Positions 34,729 to 44,063 of a DNA stretch of 64,000 nt are shown here, piece by piece. Origin of the DNA: an uncultured Saprospiraceae bacterium. Lineage in GTDB: Bacteria > Bacteroidota > Bacteroidia > Chitinophagales > Saprospiraceae. The notes under the pieces are model-generated. The model saw only the letters and a program-made list of their open reading frames with translations, ran no database searches and had not been told where the DNA came from. The stretch covers positions 84,565 through 148,564 of the forward strand of contig CALDEM010000006.1 of assembly GCA_937942435.1 (NCBI GenBank), in the 5' to 3' direction. Each line of letters begins with the position of its first letter. The stretch's first letter is position 1. A program made the position numbers and the translations under genes.

Positions 34729-37110
34729 CTATAGGCCTGCATCACAACCAATAGGAGAACCTGGCGGAAGATCAAGCAGTTTTGGCATCTCTATATCACT
34801 AGGATTTTCTAGTCCTTTGTTAATTACATAATTAAGATAATTAGAAAACGAAGTGTCATCAGATAGATACTTTTTCTTAATAACATCAAGACAGCTTCTT
34901 GCTTCTGCCGCAACGAGTGGGTCAACACTCTGTCCATGTGAAGACATCAGTAAGTGATGTACTAAGGCATTTTTCACTATGTCTTCAAGTGAGCTATGAT
35001 ATGGGTCTACAGATTTTTGCAGAAAGACTACTGAAGATACTTGCTCGAGATACTCTGAAAGCTTCATAGGATGCCCATGGGCTACATTATGTCTTTGGAT
35101 TCTAGCTAACCTATCTTTCTGTAGCAACATAGAGAATACCATATGGCTATATGACTCAGCAGGAGCTAACACATCAAATGCAAGGTGCGTCCTTCCCTTA
35201 AATGTTTCTCTATTGCGTCTATAGCCAAATGCAGGTGGGGGTATCAACTCAACGATGTGATCAGGAAGAGCCAACTCAGAGGCCAATACTGTATTTAAGA
35301 TAGAGCGAGTCGCTTGGCCTTGTATATTGAGTGCTACTGGCTTTACTTTATGATCATGTGCATCTCCTTTTACATTGTACTGGTAGGTCAACCCTCCGAT
35401 TAACTTAGCCGCACCCTCCATCTGATATCTATGCATGAGGTATAATGGCACTAAAACATTTTCTAATTGTGAAAGCGGCATCCCAGAAGGTATAGATGAT
35501 TCGCCAAATCTCTTTAAAGCATTTCCCCTGAGGGTCATCATACGATTGAGCTCAGCAGTAATATCAGAACCATTATCCCATAAGTGTGCATCAGGATGTG
35601 CACCTCCCAAAGGTCTTGAGTCAGAATCAGATATAAACTGAAATCCGTCACGCTGCGCATCATTGACTATTTTGATTAAGCTTGATTGCTCATCTGTACC
35701 ATCAGGAAACTGTGCATACCCGTATGTGATCGTTATCTTATCCCAATCCCCAATCTTTGTATCATAAGCATTGGAAAAATCAAGATCTCCTGAACTCGTC
35801 AACTCGATATAAGGATGAGGGTAATCCATAACTGAGGCTCGATTTTTTACGCTCGAAGCAAAATTATGTGCCAGCCCTATGGTATGTCCTACCTCATGGG
35901 CAGCTAGTTGTCTCAGTCTTGCAAGCGCCAGTTCTTTCATCACTTGAGTGTTATCATCGCTGTCGCCAAATGGTGATAAAATCCCTTGTGCGATCAGGTA
36001 ATCTTGTCTTACTCTAAGTGAACCTAGTGATACATGACCTTTCATGATCTCACCTGTGCGTGGATCAATCACAGATGCACCATAAGACCAGCCTCTGGTA
36101 CTTCTATGCACCCACTGGATGACGTTATAACGGACATCCATCATGTCAGCACCTGCCGGTAGTTCTTTCACTTGAAAAGTACCGGGAGCAAACCCCGCTG
36201 CTTGATATGCTTGATCCCACCATCTTGCTCCTTCCATGAGTGCAGACTTCACTGGATCTGGACAACCTGGATCCATATAATAGATGATTGGCTCTACTGC
36301 TTCACTAACCGCAGCATTCTTGTTTTTCTTTTCTAATCTATGTCTGACGATATATCTCTTCTCCAAAGATGACTCTATAGGTGTTGCATAGTCGGCATAT
36401 GATATAGAGTTTAGCCCTGAGAAAGGGTGAAATACTCTTGGTTTATAATTATCGTCTGGCAGTCGTATAAAGCTATGATGTTGACGCACAGATACGGCAT
36501 CAGGGTTAGGCGCTACGCTTCTTATATAACCTCCTTTAGCCTCGCCAACAAAAGTCAACATCGCATCAAACTCTGTATTGTCAGGAAATGACTTTGTCCT
36601 TGGCATCCAAACCGCACTTCTACTTTTTTCTAATTTGTAACTACCCTGATTACTTGACTTGAGTCTTCTGGCAACGCCATGCATATCATTCATCAAGAAT
36701 GGCGTCAAGTCTATCTTATGGACACTGTTATCATCTGACTTTATTACCTCAAATCCCCATATCACTGACTGAGCAAAAGCTTCTTCTACAGATCTACGCT
36801 CCAGCTCATTGTCACTTACTGCTCGATAATCAAGATTTGGCTGGACCAATAAAACCTTAGGCCCTATCTTTTCAAATCTTACAACTCGTTCTTGGCCTAA
36901 CTGTCCTCTATCAAGACCTATATCATTGGACCCGATACCCGCCGAGAGTGAACCCACATAGAGAAAATCTTGACCAAGACGATCTGCAGGTATCTCTAAT
37001 GTGATCTTGCCTGTGTCTTCGTCCCAGTTAAAATTAAAATACCCAGATTGATTTTGTCCTACCAACCATGTGGAAAAGGTGAAGCAAATAATAAAAATCA
37101 GATTTCTCAT
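34729..37110 (-). CDS. Secreted zinc metalloprotease (DUF5117/DUF4953 type)
   Basis: A 793-residue secreted protein of the zincin clan. The signal peptide is MRNLIFIICFTFSTWLVGQ. The zinc motif is HEVGHTIGLAHNF (HExxHxxGxxH), followed by the Met-turn SVMDYPHPY, as in metzincins. The N-terminal third (DRLGQDFLYVGSLSAGIGSNDIGLDRGQLG) is typical of the DUF5117 region and the C-terminal third of DUF4953-type proteins, common in Bacteroidota. No T9SS tag is visible, so it probably stays in the periplasm or leaves by other means. The start overlaps by four bases the stop of the TMEM220-like gene, implying co-translation. Substrate unknown. Confidence 0.88.
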   Translation of the reverse strand: MRNLIFIICFTFSTWLVGQNQSGYFNFNWDEDTGKITLEIPADRLGQDFLYVGSLSAGIGSNDIGLDRGQLGQERVVRFEKIGPKVLLVQPNLDYRAVSDNELERRSVEEAFAQSVIWGFEVIKSDDNSVHKIDLTPFLMNDMHGVARRLKSSNQGSYKLEKSRSAVWMPRTKSFPDNTEFDAMLTFVGEAKGGYIRSVAPNPDAVSVRQHHSFIRLPDDNYKPRVFHPFSGLNSISYADYATPIESSLEKRYIVRHRLEKKNKNAAVSEAVEPIIYYMDPGCPDPVKSALMEGARWWDQAYQAAGFAPGTFQVKELPAGADMMDVRYNVIQWVHRSTRGWSYGASVIDPRTGEIMKGHVSLGSLRVRQDYLIAQGILSPFGDSDDNTQVMKELALARLRQLAAHEVGHTIGLAHNFASSVKNRASVMDYPHPYIELTSSGDLDFSNAYDTKIGDWDKITITYGYAQFPDGTDEQSSLIKIVNDAQRDGFQFISDSDSRPLGGAHPDAHLWDNGSDITAELNRMMTLRGNALKRFGESSIPSGMPLSQLENVLVPLYLMHRYQMEGAAKLIGGLTYQYNVKGDAHDHKVKPVALNIQGQATRSILNTVLASELALPDHIVELIPPPAFGYRRNRETFKGRTHLAFDVLAPAESYSHMVFSMLLQKDRLARIQRHNVAHGHPMKLSEYLEQVSSVVFLQKSVDPYHSSLEDIVKNALVHHLLMSSHGQSVDPLVAAEARSCLDVIKKKYLSDDTSFSNYLNYVINKGLENPSDIEMPKLLDLPPGSPIGCDAGL

Positions 37111-37469
37111 GATAGATTCTTTTTTGAAATAACAAGATAGAAGGTCATAGCAACAAGTGAGATCAATAACCCAAAAAACTCTCTTACCAACTCAATATAT
37201 GGTGATGAGGCCTGCATAGAGTCAGCTATGTTAGGCATACCATCTCCAAACCAATCCATCACATCAGGTATATAAAAGAGTAAAGAGACAATCAATATCG
37301 CCATGATACCAGCATTGAGCCATAAGTAGTGTTGCCCTTTATACGCTAAGAATGCAATAGCAGAAACAACCATGTACATCAAAATCCAAATAAAGGCATC
37401 AGGGTCGTTCCACTGGACGATTGCAAAAACCAGAAAAAGAATGCTGATAGAAAGATGAGCCCACTTCAT
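37107..37469 (-). CDS. TMEM220-like small membrane protein
   Basis: A 120-residue protein with four predicted helices, beginning KWAHLSISILFLVFAIVQWNDPDAFIWILMYMVVSAIAFLAY. The QWNDPD motif after the first helix is the mark of the transmembrane 220 family shared by animals and bacteria; the biochemical role is unknown. Its stop overlaps the metalloprotease start by four bases, so the two form one transcription unit, the membrane protein first. Confidence 0.8.
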   Translation of the reverse strand: MKWAHLSISILFLVFAIVQWNDPDAFIWILMYMVVSAIAFLAYKGQHYLWLNAGIMAILIVSLLFYIPDVMDWFGDGMPNIADSMQASSPYIELVREFFGLLISLVAMTFYLVISKKNLS

Positions 37470-37487
37470 ATAGGCCCAAAATACAAA

Positions 37488-37516
37488 AGCCCACGCATGA
37501 TTTATATGCGTGGGCT
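37488..37516 (-). terminator. Hairpin terminator after the double-repeat lipoprotein
   Basis: AGCCCACGCAT and its complement form a perfect 11-bp stem with a seven-base loop. On the minus strand the stem is followed by TTTTGTATTTT. It lies 45 bases after the lipoprotein stop and just before the TMEM220-like gene start. Confidence 0.78.
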
Positions 37517-37560
37517 AATCAACATCAATTCAGGACTAACTCTTATCCGTAGATGGCGTC

Positions 37561-38250
37561 TTACGCTCCATCAGCGCATTGGTCTTTTAATTCTTTTAGT
37601 GCTTCTTTATTTGCTGCTTCAACTTGCGTCCCATCTTCATATCCTACCGTTATAGGAAATACTACTCTTGGATGATCCTCAACAGGTCGTGCGACACTTT
37701 GTCTCCAAGCTCTAATCGCTGTCTTTAGCGCTCCTGGTGTTGCTGCATCAAGCGTTGAGCCATTAGGAAACTCTAATGTCACTGGAAAAACTACGTCAAA
37801 ACATGCCGTGCGAAAGAAGTTTCTTACCCTTCTTGGATTATCAAAATGTGCTCTTCGACACTCTCGTCTTAGCTCTTTAAGTTCATCTTTACTAGCCACT
37901 GAGATGACACTGCCATCCTCAGACATTACTTCTACTGGAAAGGATAAAGTAGGCCTGTTCTCTGAGTCTGGATTGTTCTCCTTCCAAGTCTTAAGCACGA
38001 TTCTCAATGAAGAATAATCCGCTAACTCGGCCGTACTTCCGTCTGCAAAGTTGATAGAAATCGGAAAGATAAACTCATAACAACCTCCCCTACCGATCTT
38101 ACCTTCAGCTTCGATACCATCTATAGATGCACCTACGAAGTCCTCTGTGGATAACAATTGTGAGTCATCACTATCTCCACAAGAAGTGACCAGTCCAAAC
38201 ATAACAAATGCTACAGCAGCAAAATTCAAAAATCTTAATACATAATTCAT
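37561..38250 (-). CDS. Lipoprotein with paired cysteine-bounded repeats, unknown function
   Basis: Start placed at 38250, where MNYVLRFLNFAAVAFVMFGLVTSC gives a lipoprotein signal with Cys24; the longer ORF adds 40 residues without a signal. The mature part holds two tandem units of about 75 residues, Cys57-Cys131 and Cys150-Cys225. Each unit splits into two halves with the pattern FP[IV]-x-[VIL]...[DN]G[ST]...A...L(K), with FP at residues 62, 104, 155 and 198. The outer cysteines may pair in each unit. I know no function; proteins in this style occur in Bacteroidota. The gene is monocistronic, with its own terminator. Confidence 0.75.
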   Translation of the reverse strand: MNYVLRFLNFAAVAFVMFGLVTSCGDSDDSQLLSTEDFVGASIDGIEAEGKIGRGGCYEFIFPISINFADGSTAELADYSSLRIVLKTWKENNPDSENRPTLSFPVEVMSEDGSVISVASKDELKELRRECRRAHFDNPRRVRNFFRTACFDVVFPVTLEFPNGSTLDAATPGALKTAIRAWRQSVARPVEDHPRVVFPITVGYEDGTQVEAANKEALKELKDQCADGA

Positions 38251-38516
38251 GTCTAAAAAAGTTTTGCAAGAAGCTTTAGCCTGAGTTATGCCATCTAAAC
38301 TTGAGAATGTCGAATCTCTTTTAACAGAACTGGTCAATGTTTGTATTGAAAATACTCGGCATAGCTCCAACTATGACTGCGTTTTTCGCTTTAACCTTGA
38401 CAACTTCTTTTTAAAATCTTCTCCGACACATTCACATTTAGATGGTATTGATGTGATGAAGATGGCTCCTTGCTGTTGTTTAATATTTGATTTACAAACC
38501 TTAAAGTGTTGCATAG

Positions 38517-38524
38517 TATCTTTG
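38517..38524 (+). promoter_or_regulatory. Putative -7 element of the globin gene
   Basis: TATCTTTG matches TAnnTTTG exactly and lies 22 bases before the TTG start of the globin gene. No proper -33 TTG is found at 17-23 bases. Confidence 0.42.
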
Positions 38525-38546
38525 TACTCAGTCTAAGAGAATTAAT

Positions 38547-38939
38547 TTGAAAAAAAAACTTGATGACGTTGCTACTGTTGCAGATGTTGAGAGGCTCGTA
38601 ACCTTCTTTTATGCGCGAGCGATGCAAGATGAGCACATAGGTTTGTTCTTTACAGAAGCAGTGCCTCTAAATCTTGAAGAGCACTTACCGAAGATTGTTA
38701 AGTTTTGGACATCAATACTCTTAGACACTAACGATTATAAAGATAATCCTATGCTCAAGCACATAGCACTCAGTCAAAAGGTGAACATCAATAAATCACA
38801 CATGTCACGATGGCTTTCTCTTTGGAAAGGCTCTATAGATAAACTTTATAACGGCCCAAAGGCAGATCTTGCTAAATCAAGAGCTGAACAAATCGGCATT
38901 CTAATGCTTAGAAAAATTAGAGAAAGCGAGCAGTACTAA
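38547..38939 (+). CDS. Truncated hemoglobin, group III-like
   Basis: A 130-residue small globin that starts at TTG 38547, preceded by an exact -7 box. The first helix region is DVERLVTFFYARAMQDEHIGLFF, the E-helix area EEHLPKIVKFWTSILLD, and the F-helix area INKSHMSRWLSLWKGSID. The HMSRWL motif resembles group III truncated hemoglobins, with His85 or His72 as the proximal haem ligand. Oxygen or NO chemistry is likely, but no assay-type evidence can be read here. Its stop overlaps the stop of the convergent dienoyl-CoA isomerase gene by four bases. Confidence 0.78.
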   Translation: MKKKLDDVATVADVERLVTFFYARAMQDEHIGLFFTEAVPLNLEEHLPKIVKFWTSILLDTNDYKDNPMLKHIALSQKVNINKSHMSRWLSLWKGSIDKLYNGPKADLAKSRAEQIGILMLRKIRESEQY

Positions 38940-39748
38940 TTTTGATAATCAGGTTTTCTCTTGGCCATCTGAGCCATAAATGACTCTTTAAGATCATCTG
39001 ACATCAAGTAAGCCGCGTTAAATGTTCCCATATATTTCAACGACTCATCAACCGTATGGTCTCTTGTGTATAGGAGCATCTCTTTTGTACCCCTGATTAC
39101 CAGGGGTGACTTAGCAGCGATCGTTTCTGCTATCTCAGTTACACCAGTTATCATATCTTCTTTAGATGCATAAGATTTGTTAGACAGGCCGATCTCTTTG
39201 GCCTCAGGACCATAAACATTACGTCCAGTATATGACATCTCTGCCATCATACCTGCACCTATAATTTTAGGAAGTCTTTGCATCGTTCCTATATCGGCAA
39301 CCAAACCCATATCTACTTCTTTGATACAAAAGTATGCATCGTCAGTACAATATCTTATATCACATGCAGATACGATATCTACACCGCCGCCTATACATGC
39401 TCTATGCACAGCTGCGATCACAGGCTTTCTACACTTTTCTATGGCAGTGATGCAATCCTGGAGGTGATAAATCACCTTTCTCATCTCTTCTCTCTTACGA
39501 CCTTCGCACTTGATATGATCATGCTTGCTTATATCCATTAGCATAGACAGGTCGATCCCAGCACAAAAGTTTTTACCAACTCCGCCTAGTACAACTACAC
39601 GCGCTTCAGGATTGTCATCCAAATGTTCAAAGACAGCTTTCATCTCCTTCCAAGCTTCCTCATGCAATGAGTTAGACTTTTCAGGTCTATTAAAATTTAG
39701 ATGAGCAACGTGATTTCTAATTTCTAAAGAAAAGCTATGAAGTTCCAT
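38936..39748 (-). CDS. Delta(3,5)-delta(2,4)-dienoyl-CoA isomerase-like crotonase
   Basis: A crotonase-fold enzyme for unsaturated fatty acids with odd-numbered double bonds. The segment SACDIRYCTDDAYFCIKEVDMGLVADIGTMQRLPKIIG closely follows animal ECH1, keeping the Asp and Glu used for proton shuffling (KEVDMGLVAD). Oxyanion loops are KNFCAGIDLSML and HRACIGGGVDIVSA. Length is 270 residues. The C-terminal ending is basic (AKRKPDYQN). It follows an SDR gene at 68 bases on the same strand and belongs to the beta-oxidation block. This is a stronger identification than most crotonases allow. Confidence 0.88.
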   Translation of the reverse strand: MELHSFSLEIRNHVAHLNFNRPEKSNSLHEEAWKEMKAVFEHLDDNPEARVVVLGGVGKNFCAGIDLSMLMDISKHDHIKCEGRKREEMRKVIYHLQDCITAIEKCRKPVIAAVHRACIGGGVDIVSACDIRYCTDDAYFCIKEVDMGLVADIGTMQRLPKIIGAGMMAEMSYTGRNVYGPEAKEIGLSNKSYASKEDMITGVTEIAETIAAKSPLVIRGTKEMLLYTRDHTVDESLKYMGTFNAAYLMSDDLKESFMAQMAKRKPDYQN

Positions 39749-39816
39749 TATACAATTTGTAAATTTTAAAAACCCAATCTCGTTTAATTGAGATGGCTTC
39801 TATATTGTTATTCTAA

Positions 39817-40602
39817 TTAAGTTAGTACTGGTGCATGAAGTATACCACCATCATTGACCAATACTGAGCCGGTCATATATGAAGAAGCTTCACTTGCCAA
39901 AAACACAGCAAGTCCTGCCATCTCATCTGGCATAGCCATTCTGCCCAAGGGGATGTTCTTTTTGAATTTTTTCAAGTTTTCTTCATCTGCCCATAGAGCT
40001 GTACTCAACTTTGTTTTTACCAATCCTGGGCAGATTACATTGACTCGGATATTATCCTTGCCCCATTCTGCAGCTTGGTTTTGAGCCAACATAACGAGAC
40101 CTGCTTTACTAAGATTGTATGCAGCAAATCCTGCAGTTGCATGTAGTCCTTCAATCGAGCTAATGTGGATCACACTTCCTCCCCCAACAGCCTTCATATG
40201 AGGATACGCCAACTTGCTCAACTCCATCGGAGCATTGAGGTTGATGTCCATCGTTTTTTGATATGCTGCTGCTGGCATCTGTTCTATTGGGCCAAAGTAT
40301 GGGTTGGTACCCGCATTGTTAATGATACAATCTATACGACCATATTTTTCAATTGTCTTTTCGATTAGATTAACGCGTTGTTCCTCTTGAGCAACATGAC
40401 ATGCTATACCAACAGCTTCAAGTCCATCTGACTTAAATCCTTCTGCTACTTCCTCTACAGCTTCTTGTTTCCTACTACTGATCACTACACTTGCACCATG
40501 TTCGGCTAAACCTCTCGCCATTGCCTCTCCTATACCTTTACTTGCACCTGTTATAATCGCAACCTTTCCCTCCAGGTTAAATAATGATTTGATCCTTGTC
40601 AT
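39817..40602 (-). CDS. Short-chain dehydrogenase/reductase (SDR)
   Basis: Classical SDR of 261 residues. Cofactor loop TGASKGIGEAMARGLAEHGASVVISSRK, with Ser-Arg-Lys after strand 2 suggesting NADP(H). NNAGTNP and the active site SSIEG...AAYNLSKAGL follow. The family includes DHRS4-like carbonyl reductases and 2,4-dienoyl-CoA reductase relatives; the position next to a dienoyl-CoA isomerase makes a lipid substrate plausible, but it is not proven. It follows the MBL-fold gene by 18 bases. Confidence 0.87.
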   Translation of the reverse strand: MTRIKSLFNLEGKVAIITGASKGIGEAMARGLAEHGASVVISSRKQEAVEEVAEGFKSDGLEAVGIACHVAQEEQRVNLIEKTIEKYGRIDCIINNAGTNPYFGPIEQMPAAAYQKTMDINLNAPMELSKLAYPHMKAVGGGSVIHISSIEGLHATAGFAAYNLSKAGLVMLAQNQAAEWGKDNIRVNVICPGLVKTKLSTALWADEENLKKFKKNIPLGRMAMPDEMAGLAVFLASEASSYMTGSVLVNDGGILHAPVLT

Positions 40603-40620
40603 GTTATCTTCTTTTTATAA

Positions 40621-41658
40621 TTATTCTATAATGTAAAGGTCTCCGTCTTCAGCTAGAAGCACAGAACCTTCATAAACTTCATCAAGATCTGGAGCATAGA
40701 ATCTTCTACTGATCGGATTTTCTGGTGCTGGACCTAGATGTGTTAATATCAACTTTTTCGCTCCAGCTGCAGCAGCTACTTCCGCCGCCTCTCTTGGACT
40801 GGTATGATAATCTAATATGTCAGTGAGGATAGTGGTTCCTCTTCTATTATTATTTTCTTTTTGGATCGCAATAGCTCTTTTTATTAAGTCAAATGCTAAA
40901 GCTTCATGAAGAAGTATATCAGCGTCCTTAGCATACTTGACAACTTGGTCTGATCGCTTAGTGTCACCACTGATGACAAGGGACTTTCCTTTATACTTGA
41001 TTCTATAGCCTAAAGCAGGGCTGATGGGTTCGTGATCTACTGCAAATGCCTCTACAGTCACTCCTCCTTGATCATAAACTTTTTGATAACCCATGGCATC
41101 GAGTGTTATCGTATGACTCACTGGCAAAGCCATGGCGATATCAAAAAACTCATCTCCATGATGGTCCACTCGAAATTGATTTTCAATCCCCATAAACTGT
41201 GACATGCCTTGGACGATTGTATCCAACGGATCTGGACCGTGGAGATGTATAGGATTTGTCCTTCCTATTAACCAACTTCGATTGATCAACTCTGGTAAGT
41301 CTATATAGTGGTCCGCATGCCAATGAGTTATAAAGATTCTTTCTAATTGATCCATCGGAAGCCTTAAGCTCTCTATCGCTCTTGATGCACCTGGCCCTAC
41401 ATCAAATACAAAGAACTTGCCTCCGACAAAAACAGCGTTGCACGATCTAACTCTTTCACCTGGCAAAGGAGATCCTGTCCCAACCGTCACTAACTTGATA
41501 TCGTCGTTATCCTCAAGCAGGTCTGTTCTAAAGCTCAACGCGTCAGATTGTCTACTGATAAATCGGTCGACTAGTTTCTCCTGATTTATAAATGCAAATA
41601 CTCCGACAAATATTAAAAGGAGAAATAGGACCAAAAGTATATAGGATAATTTCTTCAT
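40621..41658 (-). CDS. Membrane-anchored metallo-beta-lactamase fold hydrolase (RNase Z-like)
   Basis: A 345-residue MBL-fold protein with an N-terminal signal anchor (LSYILLVLFLLLIFVGVFAFI). The metal motif is THWHADHYIDLPEL, with GTGSPLPGERVRSCNAVFVGG at the start of the domain, FDVGPGASRA, LVISGDTKRSDQVV and LILTHLGPAPENPISR, an order shared with RNase Z and the arylsulfatase-like MBL group. The membrane anchor and probable extracytoplasmic location argue against tRNA processing and for a hydrolase of small esters or lactones. It begins right after the terminator of the fad operon, so it heads a separate unit with the SDR and isomerase genes. Confidence 0.85.
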   Translation of the reverse strand: MKKLSYILLVLFLLLIFVGVFAFINQEKLVDRFISRQSDALSFRTDLLEDNDDIKLVTVGTGSPLPGERVRSCNAVFVGGKFFVFDVGPGASRAIESLRLPMDQLERIFITHWHADHYIDLPELINRSWLIGRTNPIHLHGPDPLDTIVQGMSQFMGIENQFRVDHHGDEFFDIAMALPVSHTITLDAMGYQKVYDQGGVTVEAFAVDHEPISPALGYRIKYKGKSLVISGDTKRSDQVVKYAKDADILLHEALAFDLIKRAIAIQKENNNRRGTTILTDILDYHTSPREAAEVAAAAGAKKLILTHLGPAPENPISRRFYAPDLDEVYEGSVLLAEDGDLYIIE

Positions 41659-41677
41659 ATAACTTTTTACAAAATAA

Positions 41678-41706
41678 AAAGGCCTGTAATGATACTACAG
41701 GCCTTT
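41678..41706 (-). terminator. Hairpin terminator of the thiolase-hydratase operon
   Basis: AAAGGCCTGTA and its complement form a perfect 11-bp stem with a seven-base loop; on the minus strand TTATTTTG follows. It lies 20 bases after the stop of the fused beta-oxidation gene and before the MBL gene start. Confidence 0.8.
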
Positions 41707-41725
41707 CAATTTTTCATATTAAGTT

Positions 41726-44014
41726 TTAATAACCTAACTGAGCATACACTTTAGCAAGTGTATCTTTTTTAAGGTCATCTACTGTTGCTTCTATACCTAT
41801 AGAGTTTGCATAAGCGACTAACTCAGGTTCTAACATAGACCCAATCTCAGATTTGCTCTTAGCGCTCTTACCATATTCGTGGATAGACTTCCCATCTTTT
41901 GCAAAAGCTCTAAGGCTATCAGGCACTGAGAATCTGTTGCCAAATCTCTTAGTAAAATCATCACACTCTGATATGAATGTGTCCATACCTACATAGTCGA
42001 TATAGGACAAGGCTCCACCTGTGTAGATTGGAAATCCAAATCCCATAATACTTCCGATATCTCCATCCTTAGTTGAAGTCAATACACCTTCATCAAGACA
42101 TCTAAATGTCTCCAAAGCCATACGATGTAGCATACGCTTTCCTACTGTCTCTTTGTCCAAAGTCTCAACATCTGACTTAAATATAGTCTTGAGTTCAGGC
42201 CACAATCTCTTCTTACCTTTCTCTGGATAATCGTAGAAGCCTTTGCTATTCTTCTTGCCATGACGACCGTGATCATCTACAAGCATCTTGCCGATTTTAT
42301 AAAATCTATCTTGCTCAGGAAGCTTGTTAGGACTCGGATCACTTTCGTAAACGAGGATACCTAATGTCAGTGATACTTCATCAGTCACTGCAAGAGGACC
42401 AACTGGCATACCCTTCGTCTTAGCAACGTTTTCTATCATAGCAGGTGGCACTCCTTCTTCCAGCATAAACACGCCTTCAGAACAATATGTACCAAACGTC
42501 CTTGAAGTAAAGAACCCTCTACTATCATTAACAACGATCGGTGTCTTTCTAATTGAAACAACATAATCAATTGCTGCTGCTATAGCTCTATCATTTGTTT
42601 TTTCACCAACGATGATCTCTACAAGAGGCATCTTATCTACTGGTGAGAAAAAGTGAATACCGATAAAATTTTCTGGTCTATCTGAAGCCTTCGCCAAAAG
42701 CGTAATTGGAATAGTCGACGTGTTAGATGCGTATACCTTGTCAGCTTCAAGAACAGCTTCTGTCTGGGCTGTAACTTTTGCCTTCAATTCTGGATTTTCA
42801 AATACCGCTTCTATCACCATATCACAACCTTTAACCGCATTGGGATCGTCAGTTGCATGGATTCTGGCAAGTACAGCATCCGCTTTTTCTTGCGTCATCT
42901 TACCTCTACTCACTCTCTTTTTGAGTAGAGCTGTACTATAAGATTTTCCTTTCTCAGCACCTTCCATCGTTACATCTTTCAGTACGACATCCATACCTGA
43001 TAGTGCAGATACATAAGCGATCCCCGCTCCCATCATACCCGCGCCAAGGATTCCTAATTTCTTGATTTCATACTTGTCAAAACCAGCTGGTTTTGCTTTT
43101 CCTTTGCTTGCATCTTGGATCGCGAAGAAGCCTGTACGGATCATGTTTTTAGCTTCTTTAGACATGATCACTTTCGTGAAATATCTAGCCTCAATCTCCA
43201 ACGCTCTGTCAAACTTCACTTGGATGCCATCGTGGATAACACTCAATATCGCGCCTGCTGCTGGATAGTTACCATGTGTTAGTTTACGCACGTTGCCAAT
43301 TCCTCCAACCATCGTCTGAACTCCGTTAGGTGTAAACAATCCACCACCTGGTATTTTATGCTTTCTGTCATCCCAAGGCTGCACAGCGCTAGGTGTCTCC
43401 ATCAACCACTTCTTAGCAGCTGGTATCAACTCCTCTTGGGTATCAATAGTCGCATGGATCAGTCCAGCAGACTTTGCTTTAGCCGGTGTGTAGTTGGTTC
43501 CTTGAAGGATAGCCATCATCGCTGGCTGCAGTCCCATCAAGTAAGGTGCTTTGGCGGTACCTCCACCACCTGGGAAAAGTCCAACTTTTATCTCTGGAAA
43601 TCCAATCTTAGTCTTTGGATTATCCACCGCTATTCTGTGGTGACAACAAAGACAAACTTCTAATCCACCACCAAGAGCATGACCATTGATCGCTGCGACA
43701 AATGGCTTGCCACCTGTCTCTATGTCCCTCATATGCTTGTGCATCATAAGTGAGTTCTGATAAAAGGCTTCTGCATCCGTAACCTCTTTTTCTAACATCT
43801 TTAGATCAGCTCCAGCCATAAACATACGACGCGAAGAAGTGACGATGACACCTTTAACTTTATCGTCTGCAATCGCTTGTTTCGTTACGTCAAAGAATGT
43901 TTCCATGAAGTCCGGGCTAAAAAGATTAGCCGGATGGTCTTCCATATTGATTGTGATCAGTCCGATACCATCGGCATCTATGTCGTATGAAAGGATTTTA
44001 TTTTTAAATGACAT
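41726..44014 (-). CDS. fadJ: Bifunctional enoyl-CoA hydratase/3-hydroxyacyl-CoA dehydrogenase
   Basis: Two steps of beta-oxidation on one chain (762 residues; FadB/FadJ about 715-730). The hydratase part, residues about 1-200, has SRRMFMAGADLKML, GHALGGGLEVCLCCHHRIA and FPEIKVGLFPGGGGTAKAPYLMG, with both catalytic Glu present (GLEV, FPEI). The dehydrogenase part starts near residue 318, KLGILGAGMMGAGIAYVSAL, with IHFFSPVDKMPLVEIIVG and the C-terminal domain pair. It follows the thiolase gene by 49 bases, forming the alpha and beta subunits of a fatty-acid oxidation complex. The symbol is by similarity: fadB versus fadJ cannot be told apart. Divergent TetR upstream probably controls the pair. 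Confidence 0.92.
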   Translation of the reverse strand: MSFKNKILSYDIDADGIGLITINMEDHPANLFSPDFMETFFDVTKQAIADDKVKGVIVTSSRRMFMAGADLKMLEKEVTDAEAFYQNSLMMHKHMRDIETGGKPFVAAINGHALGGGLEVCLCCHHRIAVDNPKTKIGFPEIKVGLFPGGGGTAKAPYLMGLQPAMMAILQGTNYTPAKAKSAGLIHATIDTQEELIPAAKKWLMETPSAVQPWDDRKHKIPGGGLFTPNGVQTMVGGIGNVRKLTHGNYPAAGAILSVIHDGIQVKFDRALEIEARYFTKVIMSKEAKNMIRTGFFAIQDASKGKAKPAGFDKYEIKKLGILGAGMMGAGIAYVSALSGMDVVLKDVTMEGAEKGKSYSTALLKKRVSRGKMTQEKADAVLARIHATDDPNAVKGCDMVIEAVFENPELKAKVTAQTEAVLEADKVYASNTSTIPITLLAKASDRPENFIGIHFFSPVDKMPLVEIIVGEKTNDRAIAAAIDYVVSIRKTPIVVNDSRGFFTSRTFGTYCSEGVFMLEEGVPPAMIENVAKTKGMPVGPLAVTDEVSLTLGILVYESDPSPNKLPEQDRFYKIGKMLVDDHGRHGKKNSKGFYDYPEKGKKRLWPELKTIFKSDVETLDKETVGKRMLHRMALETFRCLDEGVLTSTKDGDIGSIMGFGFPIYTGGALSYIDYVGMDTFISECDDFTKRFGNRFSVPDSLRAFAKDGKSIHEYGKSAKSKSEIGSMLEPELVAYANSIGIEATVDDLKKDTLAKVYAQLGY

Positions 44015-44063
44015 TTATAATTTCTCTTTTCTTATTTTCTAATTAGGATATTCTAATCGTAGA

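Noticed and set aside
38251-38546. Small ORFs 38288-38536 (+) and 38391-38636 (-)
   Set aside because: They cover a promoter-containing gap and overlap the globin gene; composition and lack of motifs suggest chance ORFs.
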